Positions 11,263 through 21,101 of a DNA stretch of 64,000 nucleotides are shown here, in pieces. This DNA is from Centrapalus pauciflorus. Its lineage: Eukaryota > Streptophyta > Magnoliopsida > Asterales > Asteraceae. The notes beneath the pieces are model-generated. The model was not told the origin of the DNA, did not search any database, and saw only the letters and a program-made list of their open reading frames with translations. Every line of letters starts with the position of its first letter. The first letter of the stretch is position 1. The position numbers and the translations under genes are program-made. The stretch lies in NCBI GenBank assembly GCA_020465985.1, contig JAANYP010002012.1, forward strand, positions 248,001 through 312,000. The letters run 5' to 3'.

Positions 11263-13404
11263 TTAGCTACGTTCGAACAGAGTGGGATATGTTGCTTTCA
11301 TGACATCTCTGGATTCCCAAGACTGATGCGAACCTTTGTGGTGTTTCCACTGGACGTGCACCATCTGTATTTCTTTATTCCGAAGCTTTTTGGTCTTTGA
11401 GTCCAGAATACGTTCTGGCTCTTCAACCACGCGAAGCTTCTCATCAATTTGCAAGTTAACGTGTGGTATCTGCACTTCTCTTTCGTCTGCTAAACTCTTT
11501 CTCAAGTGACTAACATGGAATACAGGATGTATTCCAGCTAAGTCCGCTGGTAGATCAAGACGATAAGACTGATTCCCAATCTTTTCAACAATCTTGAACG
11601 GACCAATAAATCTCGGAGCTAACTTGTTTCTTTTAATGAACCGTACCACATTCTTCATTGGGGATACTTTCAGCATCACCCAATCGTTAACTGCAAAACT
11701 GATTGATCTATGCCGATTATCATAATATGACTTCTGCCTGCTTTGAGCTTCAAGAATATTCCTTCTAACAAGTTGAATCTTCTCGTGAGTCAACTGTAGA
11801 AGGGCAGGACCCGCTATTGGCAATTCGCCTGTTTCACGCCAACAGTTAGGAGTTCTGCATTTTCGACCGTACAAAGCTTCAAAAGGAGCCATCTTGATCG
11901 TTGAATGATAACTGTTATTATATGAGAATTCGACCAACGGCAAGTGGTCATCCCAGTTACCACCTAAATCAAGAACGCAGGCACGAAGCATATCTTCGAG
12001 TGTTAGGATAGTACGCTCACTCTGGCCATCTGCATTCGGATGATAAGCAGTACTCATAGAAATCCGAGTACCCATCCCTTCTTGTAGTGCTTGCCAGAAT
12101 CTGGATGTAAAGCGACTATCACGATCAGATATAATAGACTTTGGCACACCGTGACAAGAAATAATTTCTGTGATGTACAACTGTGCCAATCTATCCAAAG
12201 AATAAGTTTCTTTCATTGGAATGAAATGTGCTGATTTCGTTAAACGATCAACGACTACCCAGATAGAGTCGTGCTGTCTTTTGGTCTTTGGCAGCTTCGT
12301 AATGAAGTCCATTGTTATATGCTCCCACTTCCATTCAGGAACTGGTAGTGGTTGCATATCCCCGAAGGGTTTCTGGTGTTCTGCCTTAACCATCTGACAA
12401 ACTCTGCAGCTTTCAACACATTTACCGATATCTTTCTTCATTCCTGGCCACCAGTAATCAGCTTTCAGATCGAAGTACATCTTTGAGCTGCCAGGATGAA
12501 TAGATAACTTGGACTGATGAGCTTCGGATAGAAGAGTGCTACGGATTGAACCATACTTAGGAACCCAGATTCGGTTTCCCTTGAGACAGTGAAGTCCCAA
12601 ATGATTCAGAGTTAGAAATTGTAGTTGCCCTTTTAAATTTTCAGAATCAATATTCTCTTCTTTTAATGCTTCAGCTTGAGCAACTCGGATGTCTTCAATA
12701 AGATCAGAAGAGAATATAACTGGAGTTAGAGCATAACAGCACTTTTCTGGATATACTTTTCTACTCAACGCATCCGCGACAACATTTGCTTTGCCGGGAT
12801 GATATAAGATCTCGCAATCATAATCCTTGATAAGCTCCAAGGATCGACGCTGTTTCATGTTCAGATCTTTTTGAGTGAAAAGGTATTTGAGACTCTTATG
12901 ATCGGTGTAGTGCTGACACCGAGTCCCATATAGATAGTGACGCCAGATCTTCAGTGCAAAGGTAACAGCAGCCAACTCAAGATCATGAGTTGGTGCACTT
13001 TTCTCATAGTCTTTTAATTGCCTTGAAGCATAGGCAATTACTTTTCCCATTTGCATCAGAACACATCCTAAGCCAGTACCAGAGGCATCGCTATAGACAA
13101 CGAAATCATCATTACCTTCTGGAAAGGTTAGGATCGGCGCTTGAATCAACTTTTGCTTCAGAATATCAAATGCCTCTTGCTGTTTATTGGTCCAAACGAA
13201 AGGGGTATTCTTTCGTGTTAGCATTGTAAGCGGCACAGCAATCTTTGAGAAGTCCTTTATGAATCGCCGATAATAACCGGCCAATCCAAGGAAACTTCGG
13301 ATTTCAGAGGCATTACGAGGCGTTTGCCATTTCTGAACGGCGTCGACTTTCGAAGGATCAACGGAAATCCCTTCGCCAGAAACAACATGGCCAAGGAACT
13401 GGAT
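11263..13404 (-). CDS. Gypsy pol part 2: RNase H, integrase, chromodomain
   Basis: This is the second coding exon of the Gypsy polyprotein. The frame is open from the 3' splice-like site at 13404. Numbering from codon 13284, RNase H carries acidic residues D66, E103, D128 and D171. The integrase zinc finger has H256, H263, C293 and C296, and the integrase core has D326, D387 and E423, with the expected DD35E spacing. A C-terminal chromodomain (about residues 620-673, 'WKHHKGSHQSWE') places the element among the chromoviruses; this domain targets integration to modified histones in the known families. The frame ends at 11263, close to the 3' LTR. No internal stop or frameshift was seen, so the protein could be functional. 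Confidence 0.93.
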   Translation of the reverse strand: MQFLGHVVSGEGISVDPSKVDAVQKWQTPRNASEIRSFLGLAGYYRRFIKDFSKIAVPLTMLTRKNTPFVWTNKQQEAFDILKQKLIQAPILTFPEGNDDFVVYSDASGTGLGCVLMQMGKVIAYASRQLKDYEKSAPTHDLELAAVTFALKIWRHYLYGTRCQHYTDHKSLKYLFTQKDLNMKQRRSLELIKDYDCEILYHPGKANVVADALSRKVYPEKCCYALTPVIFSSDLIEDIRVAQAEALKEENIDSENLKGQLQFLTLNHLGLHCLKGNRIWVPKYGSIRSTLLSEAHQSKLSIHPGSSKMYFDLKADYWWPGMKKDIGKCVESCRVCQMVKAEHQKPFGDMQPLPVPEWKWEHITMDFITKLPKTKRQHDSIWVVVDRLTKSAHFIPMKETYSLDRLAQLYITEIISCHGVPKSIISDRDSRFTSRFWQALQEGMGTRISMSTAYHPNADGQSERTILTLEDMLRACVLDLGGNWDDHLPLVEFSYNNSYHSTIKMAPFEALYGRKCRTPNCWRETGELPIAGPALLQLTHEKIQLVRRNILEAQSRQKSYYDNRHRSISFAVNDWVMLKVSPMKNVVRFIKRNKLAPRFIGPFKIVEKIGNQSYRLDLPADLAGIHPVFHVSHLRKSLADEREVQIPHVNLQIDEKLRVVEEPERILDSKTKKLRNKEIQMVHVQWKHHKGSHQSWESRDVMKATYPTLFERS

Positions 13405-13495
13405 CTATAAGAATCAAGATAGAAATTCAAATTCTGATGTGAATCATAGAATAGTTAAGGAAAACAGCTCAAGGCATATATAATAGAGATTATAC
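13405..13495 (-). other. Intron-like 91-bp segment inside the Gypsy reverse transcriptase
   Basis: On the minus strand the segment starts GTATAATC directly after CTCAGACAG and ends TTCTTATAG directly before ATCCAGTTCC. It contains an in-frame TAA (13490-13492), a branch-point-like CTTAACTA and a T-rich 3' part. Its length is not a multiple of three. Excision in frame rejoins the two conserved parts of the RT thumb/connection region (before: CEFWLR; after: FLGHVVSGEG). It looks like a spliceosomal intron, not a random frameshift. Confidence 0.8.
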
Positions 13496-15916
13496 CTGTC
13501 TGAGCCAAAATTCACATTTAGAAAATTTTGCGTAGAGTCTTTCTTTTCTTAACAACTCTAGCAACTGTCGCAGATGAACGGAATGATCAGCCTCCGTTTT
13601 AGAGTAAATCAGAATATCGTCTATGAACACGATAACGGATTTATCCAACATTGGTCTGCACACGCGATTCATGAGATCCATGAATGCCGCTGGTGCATTT
13701 GTTAAGCCGAACGGCATCACGAGAAATTCGTAATGACCGTATCTTGTACGGAAAGCTGTCTTCGGAATATCCTCATCTCTAACTTTCAGCTGATGATACC
13801 CAGAACGGAGATCTATCTTTGAGAAATAACTAGCTCCTTGCAGTTGATCAAACAGATCATCAATCCTGGGCAAAGGATATTTATTCTTTATGGTGACTTT
13901 GTTCAACTCGCGGTAGTCGATGCACATACGGAAGGTTCTGTCTTTCTTCTTAACAAATAGAACTGGTGCACCCCACGGAGAAGAACTCGGTCGGATAAAC
14001 CCCTTCTCTAACAGCTCTTGCAGTTGCTTAGACATTTCTTGCATTTCTGCAGGTGCAAGTCTGTATGGAGCTTTTGCAATAGGAGCCGCACCAGGAACCA
14101 AGTCAATACTAAACTCGACTTGACGTTCCGGTGGCACTCCGGAAATATCGTCAGGGAATACGTCTGGGAACTCACAGACGATAGGAATATCAGATAAAGA
14201 CTTCTTTTCAGAGTTGGATTCAGATAAAACGTAGCACAGATAGGATTCGTGGCCCTTGGATAGATACTTATAAGCTTTATCAACAGAAATGAAGCAGTGA
14301 TCACCTTTTCGCTTCTCGCCCTTGATCTCAAGTACTCGGCCGTCTGAAGACTTGATTCTGATGACTCGCCGGTTGCAGATAATTGTAGCCTCGTTGTTCA
14401 TTAGCCAATCCATGCCGATGATGACGTCAAATTCTTTCAACGGAATCGGGATGAGGTCGAGATTGAATACGATATTATCAACAAGTAGTGTGCAATTTCG
14501 ATAAACGGAATCAGCCATAACAAAATTGTTACTGGCTGTCTCAATATCTAGTATCACGGATAGCTTTGATGGAGCTTTATGTAATCTTTGTGCAAAAGAT
14601 GTTGATATGAAAGAACGACTCGCGCCGGAATCAAATAGTACTCGGGCAGGAATAGAGTTAAGTAAAAACATACCCGTAACTACATCAGGTGTTTCTTTTG
14701 CTTCCTCGGCTGTTATTTGAAAAGCTCGAGTCTTTGGAGTCGGCGTAGCAGCAGAACTCTTAACTGTAGATCCCCCAGCTGATGTCTGTGGCTGATAACG
14801 CGATCCACTACGACACTGGTACATAAAATGTCCTCTTTTCCCGCACTTTGCACATCCACGTCCCTGCTGTGGACATTCTTCACTACTGTGACCGATCATG
14901 TTGCACGCAAAGCAAGTAACATCTTCTGGATTACATAGTCCCATGTGTGATCTTCTGCATCTCTTGCAGAATCGTGGTTCATTCGTTAGGGAATAAGCTT
15001 GTGCTTTCTGTTGTGAACTATGCTGAGATTGTTGGGACTGAGACTTATTCGGCCTAAAGAATCTGCCAAATCGCTGTTTCTTTGGAGGAGACGGATTCAT
15101 CGGGTTAGAAGACGGAGCATGAAGCTGATCGCCGTATTCTAAATAACCTCGCTCGATTTGTCTAGCCGCTTCTACCATTTCCAAGTAACTCTTGTATTTG
15201 ATCGCGCTCATCGGATGTCTGTATCTAGGATTGAGTCCTACACGAAATCTATTCATCTTTCTTTCCTCGGTAGCTACTTGGTATGAGGAGTAACCGCATA
15301 ATCGCGAAAACTCGTGCTCGTATTCGTCGACTGTCTTCGTTCCCTGAGTCAGTTGCATCAGTTGTACTTCCATTTTATCTTTTTGATCGACTGGACAGTA
15401 CTTTGCATTGAACATATCAAGAAACTGCTCCCATTCTAGAGTCTGAATTATTTCTTCGCCATATATGCTTTTCTGGGTTTTCCACCAGGCACGTTCAGCA
15501 CCGACAAATAATGCGGATGCATAACTTACTTTCTTGGAGTCTAAGCAGTCAGAGATTCTAAAGATCTCTTCGGTATGACTAATCCAATCCATCGCCTGAA
15601 TTGGATTCACTGTTCCTTCAAAATTCAATGCACCGCTAGCTTTAAAATCCTTAAATTTGCAGCCTTTTGGCTGAGCAGTTTGGGTTTCTGGATTAGATTT
15701 ATCAGAATCAGATTCATTGGTCTGGACTTGCTTTTCTTTTCTCTTATTTTTCTTTTCTTCGCGTCTTTTAGCTTCGGCCTCATCTCTGGCCTGAAACTGT
15801 TCTTGCATTATTTTGTTCTGTTGTTCTGAGTGTTGGGCTAGAAGTTGTTGCATCATTTCAAACATTTGTTGTGGATTCATGTTGCTGGGAATATCACCTG
15901 ATCCTGATCCTGACAT
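13490..15916 (-). CDS. Gypsy gag-protease-RT (exon 1)
   Basis: This 808-residue open frame starts MSGSGSGD. It contains the retrotransposon gag domain (about residues 95-260). Two CCHC knuckles follow: CFACNMIGHSSEEC and CAKCGKRGHFMYQC. An aspartic protease has the DSGA motif (LFDSGASRSFIS), and the reverse transcriptase has SKIDLRSGYHQL and the catalytic FIDD box (VFIDDILIYS). The ORF stops at a TAA that lies inside the intron-like segment 13405-13495; the natural exon would end at 13496. The start was chosen because it is the first ATG after the leader and precedes a Q/E/K-rich gag N-terminus. No inactivating change is visible. Confidence 0.93.
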   Translation of the reverse strand: MSGSGSGDIPSNMNPQQMFEMMQQLLAQHSEQQNKIMQEQFQARDEAEAKRREEKKNKRKEKQVQTNESDSDKSNPETQTAQPKGCKFKDFKASGALNFEGTVNPIQAMDWISHTEEIFRISDCLDSKKVSYASALFVGAERAWWKTQKSIYGEEIIQTLEWEQFLDMFNAKYCPVDQKDKMEVQLMQLTQGTKTVDEYEHEFSRLCGYSSYQVATEERKMNRFRVGLNPRYRHPMSAIKYKSYLEMVEAARQIERGYLEYGDQLHAPSSNPMNPSPPKKQRFGRFFRPNKSQSQQSQHSSQQKAQAYSLTNEPRFCKRCRRSHMGLCNPEDVTCFACNMIGHSSEECPQQGRGCAKCGKRGHFMYQCRSGSRYQPQTSAGGSTVKSSAATPTPKTRAFQITAEEAKETPDVVTGMFLLNSIPARVLFDSGASRSFISTSFAQRLHKAPSKLSVILDIETASNNFVMADSVYRNCTLLVDNIVFNLDLIPIPLKEFDVIIGMDWLMNNEATIICNRRVIRIKSSDGRVLEIKGEKRKGDHCFISVDKAYKYLSKGHESYLCYVLSESNSEKKSLSDIPIVCEFPDVFPDDISGVPPERQVEFSIDLVPGAAPIAKAPYRLAPAEMQEMSKQLQELLEKGFIRPSSSPWGAPVLFVKKKDRTFRMCIDYRELNKVTIKNKYPLPRIDDLFDQLQGASYFSKIDLRSGYHQLKVRDEDIPKTAFRTRYGHYEFLVMPFGLTNAPAAFMDLMNRVCRPMLDKSVIVFIDDILIYSKTEADHSVHLRQLLELLRKERLYAKFSKCEFWLRQV

Positions 15917-16053
15917 CTTCTACTGAAAATTAAAATCAATTAACTATCAGTTTATAGACTTAGATCTATGTACCCTTTTTTTTCCCATCCTAACAGTTTG
16001 TACATCCTATCTCAGTTCAAACCGCCTAAATGATTGATACATATGTATTGCTT

Positions 16054-16101
16054 TAGTTTGAGATCAAGTATACTCACGTAATACTTGATTCACTCAAACT
16101 A
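16054..16101 (-). other. Long stem-loop in the Gypsy leader, next to the primer site
   Basis: The arm 'tagtttgagatcaagtata' (16054-16072) is the reverse complement of 16082-16101 except for a 3-nt bulge, with a loop of about 9 nt. It lies 2 nt from the primer-binding site in the 5' leader of the genomic RNA. Retroelement leaders often hold packaging or dimerisation hairpins here; that role is inferred. Confidence 0.75.
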
Positions 16102-16103
16102 GT

Positions 16104-16115
16104 GCTCTGATACCA
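16104..16115 (-). other. Gypsy primer-binding site
   Basis: TGGTATCAGAGC on the minus strand, 3 nt inside the 5' LTR. It is complementary to the 3' end of the plant initiator methionine tRNA. Confidence 0.93.
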
Positions 16116-16118
16116 TCC

Positions 16119-18584
16119 TGTGAAGACCACCCCTTACGGGGCAGTGCTCAGAGTCTAGGTCCCACAAATAGCAATACGATATCAACCATACTAAGATAGG
16201 GTAATTAAATTGCGGAATAATAAAATTACATGTACATACAAGATTAGGATTAAGTTTACATATTTCAAAATAAAGTTATAAAAGGGTAACATCTAATCTA
16301 ATCATAATATCATACATTACATCAAATCTACCCAGAACCACCACAATTGTTGTCTTCCAATCAGTACCAGAAAGATTTGTTGAGTAGTGGTCTAGAAAAT
16401 CTTCAAAACTTGGATCTTGAATGACCTAAGTACTAGGTCCTGCAGGTGATTTTCCTTTGGCTTTTCCTGTAAAATTTTAATGCAACATCTGTAAGCAAAG
16501 CTTAGTGAGTATATAGATTTTCAATATCAACATGCGTGTCAAGCGGAGTCATTAGTCTTAGCGTGATATGTCTTGGCTGCCGCTACAGCCCTCATGATTG
16601 AGATATAGTATCATAAGATCGGATGATGTTCAAGCCACACTCACGCTTAAATCGTGGGGATCAGCCACATACTGGGCTAGCTACCAGTAAGTCAATATGG
16701 CGGAACATCGGAGGTCATTACCAATTCATAAGAACTGGTGAAATAGCCGGGTCTAGAACAATAGACCATAAGGGCTAGTCAAGCTGAATCGATCTATCAA
16801 ATGTCTGATCAATGATGTAAGCATATGTCTTAGAAGTCATGATAGCAATGAATCATAAAGCAAAGTCTGAAGCAGTACTAAATGCAATATGAAAAGATAA
16901 TCAAATAGCTATCATGATTCACTGGGCAACACCCAACCATGGTGTGCACAGGTCTCAATCCAGCTGATAAATGAATGTCAATAAATCTACAGCATCAATA
17001 TATCTCAACCGGATCTATGCATGTTCAATCTGAATATCTATAACTCACAGGTCTGGGTCTTGGTCAAACAGATATATGAATCTGCCACCTGAGTTATCTC
17101 AGGATTTTGTCAATCTGTAATCTGTCAATTCTTTTCAAATCAGAGACCCGCTTTCAAGTCTTTAAGTCTTTAAATCTTTGTTCAGAATATATTGAACCTG
17201 ATCAAAATCATTCATGATAATATCATGTCAATTTCATCATCTTTATCATCATCATTTTAGTCTTTAAATTCTTTGTGTCAATGTTCAGATGTCAACTGAA
17301 CCTGTCCAGAATTATCATTGTCAAATCATATCAATTTCATGTCTTTTTCATAATCTTTATTTTATCTGATTCTGATAACTGATAACTCTGTTAATCATTT
17401 GATTCATTTTTCTTTAATTTTGTAAAAATATCAAAATAGGATATCCAATTTCGGATCATCCGGATTCGGACCAATCCGGATCTGGCACCCGGATTCGGAC
17501 CAATCTGAAATAGCCATTCTAATTCGGACCAATTAATCATCCGGATTCAGATTCATCCGAAATGGGCATCCCAATTCGGACCAAGCACACATCCGGATTC
17601 GGTTCATTATCCGAAATTGATACCATCCGAACTTGGATCATCCGAGTTCGGACCAACACTTAACAAAATATTTATTTGTTATCCGAAGTATGGGACCGAA
17701 ATGGATTTCATCCGAATTTCATGATCCGAAATGGGACATCATCCGAATTCGGGTCATCCGAATTCGGATCCCACACTTATTATTTTTCCAGAAACTGTTC
17801 TTGGTGTTCTTCATACGGATTTTATTAATAATTATCAAACTTTCATTTTTATCAACATGCAATGAAATATATTGATGTAGTATCACTATTTGAGTGTTTT
17901 TATACTAATTTCCCTATTAATAACATCATTATTTGATCATGATTATCCAAAATTCATCATTTTTGTCAAGAACACCATTTTTAACAAAATTTCCGATTTC
18001 TTCATTATTTGAACAATCTGATTACTAATTCTTGTTTCTGTTTCATTTATATACTTCGTTACATGTTTTTAAACACTTTAATCTAACATGCAAATCCTAA
18101 AATTTCATATCTAAATCTATTGGTTTCGGTTTTTACACAAAACCGAACAAAACCTATAAATATCGAAATTTAAGTAAAATTACCTCTAATCTTTGTTGAT
18201 TCCAATTTGATTGATGATGTTTATAACTCCAATTGCCTTGAATCTTCAATCAATTGCAATTTAATGAGAATTCTTGATGTTTTCTTGGGTTTGGCCGTAT
18301 ATGTAGAGAGAGAGTAGAGAGAGAGAGTGAAATTCTTAAATGGTTGTTAAATAACCATTAATTTGGTTAATATATGTGACTTAGTTATATTAGTAGTTTA
18401 ACCCACTAATCTTTTTTTTTTGTATTTTTCATCTCTTTATTCTAATCATTTTAATTATATCATAAATATAATTTAAAAATAAATTTTCATTCTTAATTAA
18501 TATTTGCAATATAAATAATATAACAAAATTATATTATTATCTCAAAATAACATTACATAACTGATCAAAAGTTAGGTTGTTACA
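16119..18584 (-). repeat. 5' LTR of the Gypsy element (2466 bp)
   Basis: Nearly identical to 8728-11225. It starts TGTGAAGACC, ends GGTTGTTACA and is followed by the target duplication ATACA. It carries the same palindromic motif array at 17445-17770, with one unit fewer. Confidence 0.95.
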
Positions 18585-18589
18585 ATACA

Positions 18590-18993
18590 AGTATGTTAAT
18601 GGCATCGAAACGTTACAGATTAATTCTATTAAATTAGAATGTTAATTATTAATTTTGATTTTGTAATGGTATTGGATTACTGGATTATTACAGTTATTGA
18701 TTAAAAAACACATGAAATATTTAAAAAAAAAACAGGTAATGTTTTTTATTTCCGGAATGTAATATTGTCCCTCGCTAATCCGTCGGTAATATTGTCCCTC
18801 GGCAAACCGTCGGTAACATTGTCCCTTGCTAATCCGTCGGTAAATACTGTTGGAGTTACGTCGGTAGATATACCCTCGGTAAACTGTCGGTAAATTATTT
18901 CTATCGGTAAATCCGTTGGTATACACCAGTTCACTGTAAGAATTACGTTACCGAGGGATTCGTCCCTCGCTAATAACTTATTTTCTAGTAGTG
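18590..18993 (+). repeat. Tandem unit 2 of the CACTA right end, right part with complete terminus
   Basis: Continues 7862-8727 after the Gypsy insertion. The subterminal repeats at 18765-18965 are followed by TTTTCTAGTAGTG, ending at 18993, and then by TAC and FAR1-like flank, exactly as at 27883. The element therefore has two complete right termini. Confidence 0.85.
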
Positions 18994-19125
18994 TACATGA
19001 TTATGATTCCGATGAAGAAGGATCAACAAATATACACCAGTTCACTGTAAGAATTTTGTCTAATGCAAATGTTATCAATTAATTTCCATACGTTTATTGT
19101 TTTTATCATGCTCAATTGAAGTAAT
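18994..19125 (+). pseudogene. FAR1-like fragment between units 2 and 3, left of the Copia
   Basis: Matches 27884-28015 closely. The open frame begins HDYDSDEEGSTN. It is interrupted by the Copia element at 19126, with target duplication GTAAT at 19121-19125 and 26242-26246, and continues at 26247. Confidence 0.65.
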
Positions 19126-19786
19126 TGTCAGGATCTAAAACTAAGTAACCAAGACTAACTGATTTGAATTTATCAGAGTATAAATCAATAATCTTGCTTT
19201 GAATCAAAGTTTAATTAAGAAGTTTGCGGAATAACACTTAATTATTTTAACAAAAGCTTTCAGAATCAATAGCAAATAAACAAAAGTAATAATCAAAAAT
19301 TGCTTGTATTGCTGACTTCAATGATTACAATCACCTCTAATCTGTTTGATTAGACGAAGAACACAGTCTGTTCTTAGGGTTTTACAACCTTAGAGGCTTA
19401 TGAAAACTTCAAAAAGCAATTACAAACTGGAATATGCAGAAAACTCCTATACAATAGAAAGACCTATTCTATGTATTTATATTGCTTCTTGATTTGTTTC
19501 CTTGAAGAACTATGACTTCTCTGATAGTGGATATGCTGGAATCTTCGTGTACATATCTTTTCCTGATAATCAGCACTTTATGTTGATGAGACTGTTGAGC
19601 AGCTTGAATCACTTGACAGTTTGAACAGAGCAGCTTGAGTTGCTTTACTCTGGCAGCTTGAACTTTTACACTGGCAGCTCGAGTTTCTTCAATTAACAGC
19701 ATGAACTTTGTACTTACATATAAATTCTACTAACAGTTTGAGAAGTCTAACTAACAGCTTGAACTTACTTAGACTATTTCCCAACA
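19126..19786 (-). repeat. 3' LTR of the Copia deletion derivative (661 bp)
   Basis: Starts TGTCAGGATC and ends TTCCCAACA on the + strand. Homologous to 25582-26241 and to the solo LTR 821-1479. It contains several 'cagcttgaa' repeats. Confidence 0.95.
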
Positions 19787-19799
19787 ATCTCCCCCTAAC
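19787..19799 (-). other. Polypurine tract of the Copia deletion derivative
   Basis: The minus strand reads GTTAGGGGGAGAT directly before the 3' LTR, the usual place and composition for plus-strand priming. Confidence 0.85.
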
Positions 19800-19887
19800 T
19801 TAAATTCTTTACACAAGACTTTAAGTTCTATACAAATAATAAAATGAATAAGTAAACTGTTATTTACAAACCAAGGCTTTCAAAAAC

Positions 19888-20448
19888 TTACAACTGTGCA
19901 AGTTTCTGATTTACAGCCTTCAAAAACTCTTGCTTCATCTCTTCTCTATCACAAGATATCCTAACAGATTTCATCTGGAGTAGCATTGCCTTTGGTAGAT
20001 CATAGAATTCAAGATTGAAGAACATACCAGATCCATCTGTAAATTTGATTCTGTAAGTCCTTGATTTGACAAACAGATCAACTTGTTTGATCTTCATTCC
20101 CTTCTTGTCGGCATCCTCTGTATCTTTCTTTATAGACTCAGGGTCAACAATGGACTTCAGATCTTTAATGACTTGCTTTACTTGTGGTAGAGCTGATCTG
20201 ACTTGTGTCACAGACCCAATATTGTGCATCCTTGTGAGCTCATCTCTAGTCAACTTTTGAACCATATGCCAGAATGTGTCATACTCTTCTTCTGGACCAG
20301 ATTCCCTTCTTATCACAAAATGAAATCTTAAATCAATATTGTCCAGTGGTTTAGCATACCAGTAATTGATAAGAGGCTTTGTAAAGTCATGCTGGTCTAT
20401 TAATTTCTCCAACTCCATAGCCTTTTGTAGTTGTTGCTCAAACAACAC
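19888..20448 (-). CDS. C-terminal part of the Copia additional (3') ORF
   Basis: This 186-residue open frame encodes a charged protein with the stretch YRIKFTDGSGMFFNLEFYDL near the end. The additional ORF of the other Copia (52303-53142) ends with a comparable 'YMRFEDLPCYSDGTLRLV' region, so the two are likely distant relatives. No catalytic motif, signal peptide or membrane segment is visible. The first codons are probably internal to a longer, broken ORF that includes 20578-20829 in the same frame. Function unknown. Confidence 0.6.
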   Translation of the reverse strand: MLFEQQLQKAMELEKLIDQHDFTKPLINYWYAKPLDNIDLRFHFVIRRESGPEEEYDTFWHMVQKLTRDELTRMHNIGSVTQVRSALPQVKQVIKDLKSIVDPESIKKDTEDADKKGMKIKQVDLFVKSRTYRIKFTDGSGMFFNLEFYDLPKAMLLQMKSVRISCDREEMKQEFLKAVNQKLAQL

Positions 20449-20577
20449 CCTTTTAACTTGACCCAGCTTTGCTTGTGATAATGACTCTGATGCAGGAATG
20501 GACGCAACAGCTTGATCAGAAGGAGCAGAGGCACTGGCAACAGTTTGAACATTACTTGTACCAGTTTGAACTGGTTC

Positions 20578-20829
20578 TTAGGATGTTTGGACTTCTTGGG
20601 AGACTTTTGCTTTCTTTCTTTTGTCCATCTCTTTGTCGTGAATATCTTGCAGCCTTTCTATGCTCATGGACTGAGCCATCTTCTTTGGAATACCAGCTGC
20701 AAAGGAAAAATTTATTAGAAATCTTTTATGCTCAGCCTTAGAGTGCCCTGTTGGCAGCTTCCTCTTCTTTTCTCCTTGTTTGACCACAAACCCTTTTAGG
20801 TAATCACCTAAAGTTTCATCATCGTCCAT
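20578..20829 (-). CDS. Middle part of the Copia additional ORF
   Basis: An 83-residue lysine-rich fragment in the same frame as 19888-20448. The stop at 20578 and the gap up to 20448 indicate decay by point mutation. Upstream, the frame contains low-complexity, S/T/A/Q-rich sequence. No known domain. Confidence 0.5.
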   Translation of the reverse strand: MDDDETLGDYLKGFVVKQGEKKRKLPTGHSKAEHKRFLINFSFAAGIPKKMAQSMSIERLQDIHDKEMDKRKKAKVSQEVQTS

Positions 20830-21101
20830 TGGGGGCTGGGTTTGCTGGTCTAACTCTTGATCCTGTTCTTCTGCTAATTTTCTGGCAATTTCAGCATCAA
20901 AGGCAATCTGCGCTTCTCTGGAAGAAAATTTGTGCTTTGGGGACTCAATAAGAATGCCATTGCCCTTATCTTTTATAGAAGAAGTTGTAGCTTGGACTGT
21001 ACTGGTTGGAGCTTGAACACCTTCTCTTATAACAACTCCAGTTGCTTTTGAAGAAGCAGCTTGAGCTTCTAGGCTAACAGCTTGAGAAGCTATTGGGACT
21101 G

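Larger units (their letters stand above)
8728..18584 (-). mobile_element. Ty3/Gypsy chromovirus (Tekay/Del-like), nearly intact
   Basis: The two long LTRs (8728-11225 and 16119-18584) start TGTGAAGACC and end TTGTTACA on the + strand. They are flanked by the 5-bp duplication ATACA (8723-8727, 18585-18589). The tRNA-iMet-type primer site lies inside the right LTR, so the element is on the minus strand. Coding order is gag, protease, RT, RNase H, integrase, chromodomain, with all catalytic residues present. Counting by eye, the LTRs differ by about 13 substitutions plus three indels over 2.47 kb, so insertion was recent. The only interruption of the coding frame is a 91-bp GT-AG intron-like segment. 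Confidence 0.95.

Noticed and set aside
8728..18584. Horizontal transfer or viral origin
   Set aside because: All features fit ordinary plant chromoviruses; nothing points to an exogenous virus.
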